Of a stretch of 64,000 bases of DNA, positions 60,179 through 64,000 are shown in pieces. The stretch is taken from assembly GCA_025558075.1 (NCBI GenBank), contig JAHLKF010000010.1, positions 372,001 through 436,000 on the forward strand, read 5' to 3'. This DNA is from Gaertneriomyces semiglobifer. Its lineage: Eukaryota; Chytridiomycota; Chytridiomycetes; Spizellomycetales; Spizellomycetaceae. Made by a program: the position numbers and the translations under genes. The notes under the pieces are model-generated. The model saw only the letters and a list, made by a program, of their open reading frames with translations, made no database searches and was not told the origin of the DNA. The stretch's first letter is position 1. Every line of letters begins with the position of its first letter.

Positions 60179-60845
60179 TCAGACAAACTTATCCAAATAC
60201 TCTTTCCACTGCTCTGCCTGCCAAGAGCTTGAGATTTGGGGGACTACCAATCCGTTAATTAACACCGTCGGACTGACATGCACAGAGTTGTGCCGAGTCA
60301 GCTTCAAATGCGTTTTCAAGACGGGCGTAATCTCGTTGCCCTCGTTGCTATTTTTTGGCATTAACAGCGCTCTTAGTTCATCTTTGGAGACATCGATCTT
60401 GTCTGACGCTGTGACAAGGTCGATGAGCTTCTCGTACAGCTGCGCCCGTGAGAGGTTTACGGTTTTGGAGTCGCTGAACTCATCCTGTGCGGCGAACAAG
60501 ATAGTTGACACTGGCCAAAAGCACGTTGGACTAAGTTTATGTACTGCCATAGCCGTTTCGTGCAGAAAAACCCCCTGAGGATGCCATGGTTGTACTTGGT
60601 GTCGGAAAGTGATGGACGCCTGAAAGGTTTTCGTAACATGGGGTTGAAGATCATTGATGACAGTGCTAAACATCTTCTTTGAAAATGGGCACTACCAGAT
60701 GTTTCGAGCCTAAACATCGGGTTGCCATCACGAACTCGATCCAAGATAGACTTACGAGATAGTCCAGATAGATCTCAATTCGCGTGGACATACCAGCCGC
60801 ACCAAGAGTATAGCCTGTAAATGGGTTCAAATTGAGTATATCCAT
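60179..60845 (-). CDS. DsbA/thioredoxin-fold protein (FrnE/GST-kappa-like)
   Basis: Two exons (60845-60756 and 60691-60179), 200 aa. The start MDILNLNPFTGYTLGAAG and the spliced block IEIYLDYLCPFSKKMF are typical of a fungal thioredoxin-like family with a CPFS active-site tetrapeptide, in which the second Cys of CxxC is replaced by Ser. Later landmarks are ITFRHQVQPWHPQGVFLHET and SPTVLINGLVVPQ, the cis-Pro loop (SPT) of the thioredoxin fold, and a terminal helix SSWQAEQWKEYLDKF. There is no signal peptide, so it is probably cytosolic or peroxisomal. With one Cys it may act as a monothiol thiol transferase or glutathione-dependent enzyme; the substrate is unknown. Confidence 0.75.
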
Positions 60846-61069
60846 GTACTGCACGTTGGCATAGATCTGGAGATTACGGCGAACGTACCTACGAAGTGCT
60901 TTGGAGAAGCCATTATATGCTGCGGATGGCCAGATCTTTTGGCTGTGTGCTGCAACTTGCTTGAGACCCAAAATAGGCTCCGCTTATTTAAGCTCAACGA
61001 TACACCACAGGTGCGCCAAAAGAACAGCTATGTGATGCCGCCAAAGAGTACGACCCGTCAGTACCGACG

Positions 61070-61947
<878 letters not shown>

Positions 61948-61998
61948 TGTGGTAGATTGTAATCAATACATGTTTGACCAGTCAAGGCAGTTTCGCCA

Positions 61999-64000
61999 TC
62001 AATGACCATCATCCGTGCTAACAGTCTTTGCAAAACTCAATCCCCTCATCATCTGTCTAAACCGGGTATATTTGTTTCCGTTCTGTCGATAACTGGGACT
62101 CAGCGACCAGTGGGACGCAGCCATGTTCAGCCCTTCCAAGCTTGGATTCTTCTCTTCTGGGGCGAGTCTGAGGATGAACAACCGACGGATGGCGGAGTAC
62201 AAGAGTAGCACAGCACCAAAGGCCATCGGAATCAAAAGGTAGATCGGGTCAAGGTCACCCGATGTGACAAATATTGTGTTCATGAAGGGAGCATAAACAA
62301 ATAGGAAAGCCATGCTACTGCCAGTGAAGATGGCCACCCAGGTTCGTGGGTTTTGTAACATGAACTTACCAAATGGCACATGTCGGGCTTTGCAGGCAAA
62401 GAGGTTCCAGCATTGTATGATCAAGATGGACAAGTAAAACCCTATGGTCAGATATATCAGGACGGAGGCCGGCAATAGGTAAAATTAAGCCATACCGCTT
62501 TGTGCTTGCTTCAGTGCTTCGTTCTGAGCTTCTCCGGGTAGGTAAGTTCCATCAGAGACGAGCAAAGGTGCACTGTGTGGCAAAAAATAATGTCGACCTT
62601 TCTGAGCTCGTATCGCATCAGCTCCACTTATACCGTACGAGAACCATAAAACAGCGAAGAACGTCGCCAAGCCACCGCAACATTCTATGATTCCACCTTC
62701 AAGATATGACCAGCTCATTACTTCTCCGTCGACTAATTTATCACCCACGACATATCCTTTGGTGAGTTCATTCCAGGCCCGGTACTGGGCCCGCCAGTAA
62801 CCAGGTTGCGTTAACACACTTCGAACTTCAAAAAGAAGTCGAGTATACCGTGACCGCACGCGCGCCGCAGCAGCATCTGCAGCTTGCGCGCCCACGATGT
62901 TTTTCTCTCGGATGTCGTCCATTAACAATTCCGCGTCTTCATCCACTAATCGATTCATAATACTATGCGAGTCGGTGAAGCGGGTATTTGCAAGAGGAAT
63001 CTCCTCAATTGAGCTTTCCAGATAATCACCAGATTCATCGTATACGAATCCTGCGTGGCCAGCCTCCGCAGCAGTTTGGCGATCAACATGGCGCCGTTCG
63101 GCATCGCGCCGCACTTTACGCGCATGCATCAACGCGTTGATTGAATCTTCCGTCACTTGCCTCCGTGGCGGCATCCGCATCATTAAGTCCGCATCCTCTG
63201 GGGGTTCGAACGCGAAACTGAGGGTCATGAACAATTCAAAGCCCAAATCGACGGCTAAGATTTGGATGGCGGTCAAACATTGTGGGATAGGAATGAGAAC
63301 GTACAGGAGATAAGGAATGACCTCAGCCATGATGTGGGTCAACGAATACTTGATGGCCTTTTTCAAATTCCAAAATATGAGTCGACCTTCAAGGATACCT
63401 TTGACTGTCGAGGCAAAATTATCATCCATGATAACCATGCCGGCGGCTTCTTTACTCACGTCGCTTCCAGTTTTGTTCATCACAATACCTAAATCCGCTT
63501 TGCGTAGTGCGGCAGCATCATTAACACCGTCGCCAGTGACACCCACAATGTGTCCAAGTGCTTGCGCACGGGTGACAATCTCCAGTTTTTGAGTCGGCGA
63601 GATTCTGGCGAAAATTATTTCGTCGTACAGCAATGCGTGCAACCAGTCACTATCAGTAAAGCGGGTGAGAACCGCTCCCGTGGCTATCAGACAGGAAGCC
63701 GCGTTTCTACGGGGCGGACGCGGTAGAGAGAGTGATTCAGATGTTGAGAGTCGAACAGGTTGAGGTGATGTAGCGAGGTTGATCCGTCGCGCAATAGCTT
63801 CAGCGGTCAATGGATGATCACCCGTAATCATGACTACTTTGATTCCTGCAGATCGCATTTTACCAACCGCTTCCCGTACACCTGTCTTTGGAGGGTCTTC
63901 GAGAGATATCATTCCCACAAAAGTCAGTCCATGAGTGGGATAATTGTTTTTGGCTCGGTCGAAGCGAAAGTTATCCGGAATCTTCAGTAATAACATGGCA
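61999..64000 (-). CDS. P-type ATPase, Na+/K+ (type IIC)-like, C-terminal part, runs off right edge
   Basis: Minus-strand partial gene. Exon at right edge to 62496, then 62441-61999 over a 54-nt intron that restores the M9 segment (EALKQAQSGFYLSILIIQCW). Present: the end of the N domain, GLTFVGMISLEDPPK (actuator-side PP), VVMITGDHPLTAEAIA, the hinge GVTGDGVNDAAALRKADLGI with the metal-site Asp, and helices M5-M10 (KYSLTHIMAEVIPYLLYVL, VDLGFELFMTLSFAFE, GFYLSILIIQCWNLFA, FTGSSMAFLFVYAPF). The DPPK, EVIPYLL and DLGFELF patterns fit the type IIC sodium/potassium pump group rather than SERCA or PMA1. The phosphorylated DKTGT lies outside the window. A charged insert of about 130 residues sits between M6 and M7. 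Such pumps are known in zoosporic fungi but not in yeasts. Confidence 0.85.

Noticed and set aside
62442..62495. Premature stop (GMA then TAA) truncating the P-type ATPase before M9
   Set aside because: A 54-nt GTATGG...CATAG intron removes it and rejoins a typical M9 segment.

Overview
The window is a stretch of nuclear DNA from a fungus. Genes are split by short GT-AG introns (mostly about 50-75 nt), both strands are used, and intergenic space is small. The gene set points to a zoosporic (flagellated) early-diverging lineage, chytrid-like or blastocladiomycete-like. It includes a CCDC61/VFL3 basal-body protein, a p25-alpha/TPPP protein, LRRC40, a Rabin8/Sec2-type Rab exchange factor, a Na+/K+-type P-ATPase and Dickkopf-like Cys-rich surface proteins. 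I placed exons by hand from splice motifs, reading phase and family conservation; where a junction is not certain the entry says so.

Layout. 1-6.9 kb: an unrecognised gene running off the left edge, a SMYD-type SET/MYND protein (-), and a TCP11-family protein (+). 7.1-16.4 kb: the most unusual region. Two related multi-domain sugar-metabolism genes (+) flank a small membrane protein with a SAM domain. The first encodes a membrane anchor, an NAD-dependent sugar-nucleotide epimerase, a glycosyltransferase-like domain and a C-terminal GT43-like domain. The second encodes a complete TPT/nucleotide-sugar-transporter-like membrane domain, the same epimerase and the same glycosyltransferase-like domain in one 1020-residue frame. 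16.7-21.5 kb: a tandem duplication of about 2.38 kb carrying two Cys-rich, probably GPI-anchored surface proteins (-) with nearly identical promoters and N-termini.

22.1-28.1 kb: an ARO8-like aminotransferase (+), TPPP (-), ribosomal protein uS12/RPS23 (+) and cofilin (+). 28.2-33.2 kb: VPS52 (-) head-to-head with CCDC61/VFL3 (+). 33.3-39.8 kb: a small hypothetical protein (-), a patatin/TGL-type lipase (-) and a divergent SNF2 ATPase (+). 39.8-44.5 kb: mitochondrial porin VDAC (-), a disordered unknown (-) and a MYST histone acetyltransferase (+). 45.1-55.1 kb: LRRC40 (-), TTI1 (+), a Sec2/Rabin8-like GEF (-) and the meiotic recombination factor MND1 (+). 55.2-64 kb: a large membrane-anchored ectodomain protein (-), a Ctr-like Cys-rich membrane protein (+), a DsbA-like thioredoxin-fold protein (-), a ZC2HC1-type zinc-finger protein (+) and the C-terminal part of a type IIC P-ATPase (-) running off the right edge.

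Many neighbours are head-to-head with short shared promoters (about 140-530 bp). Most are housekeeping genes with no evident functional link. The exception is the 7-16 kb sugar locus, where import of a nucleotide sugar, its epimerisation and its transfer appear to be physically joined. No tRNA, rRNA, CRISPR array or intact transposon was recognised.
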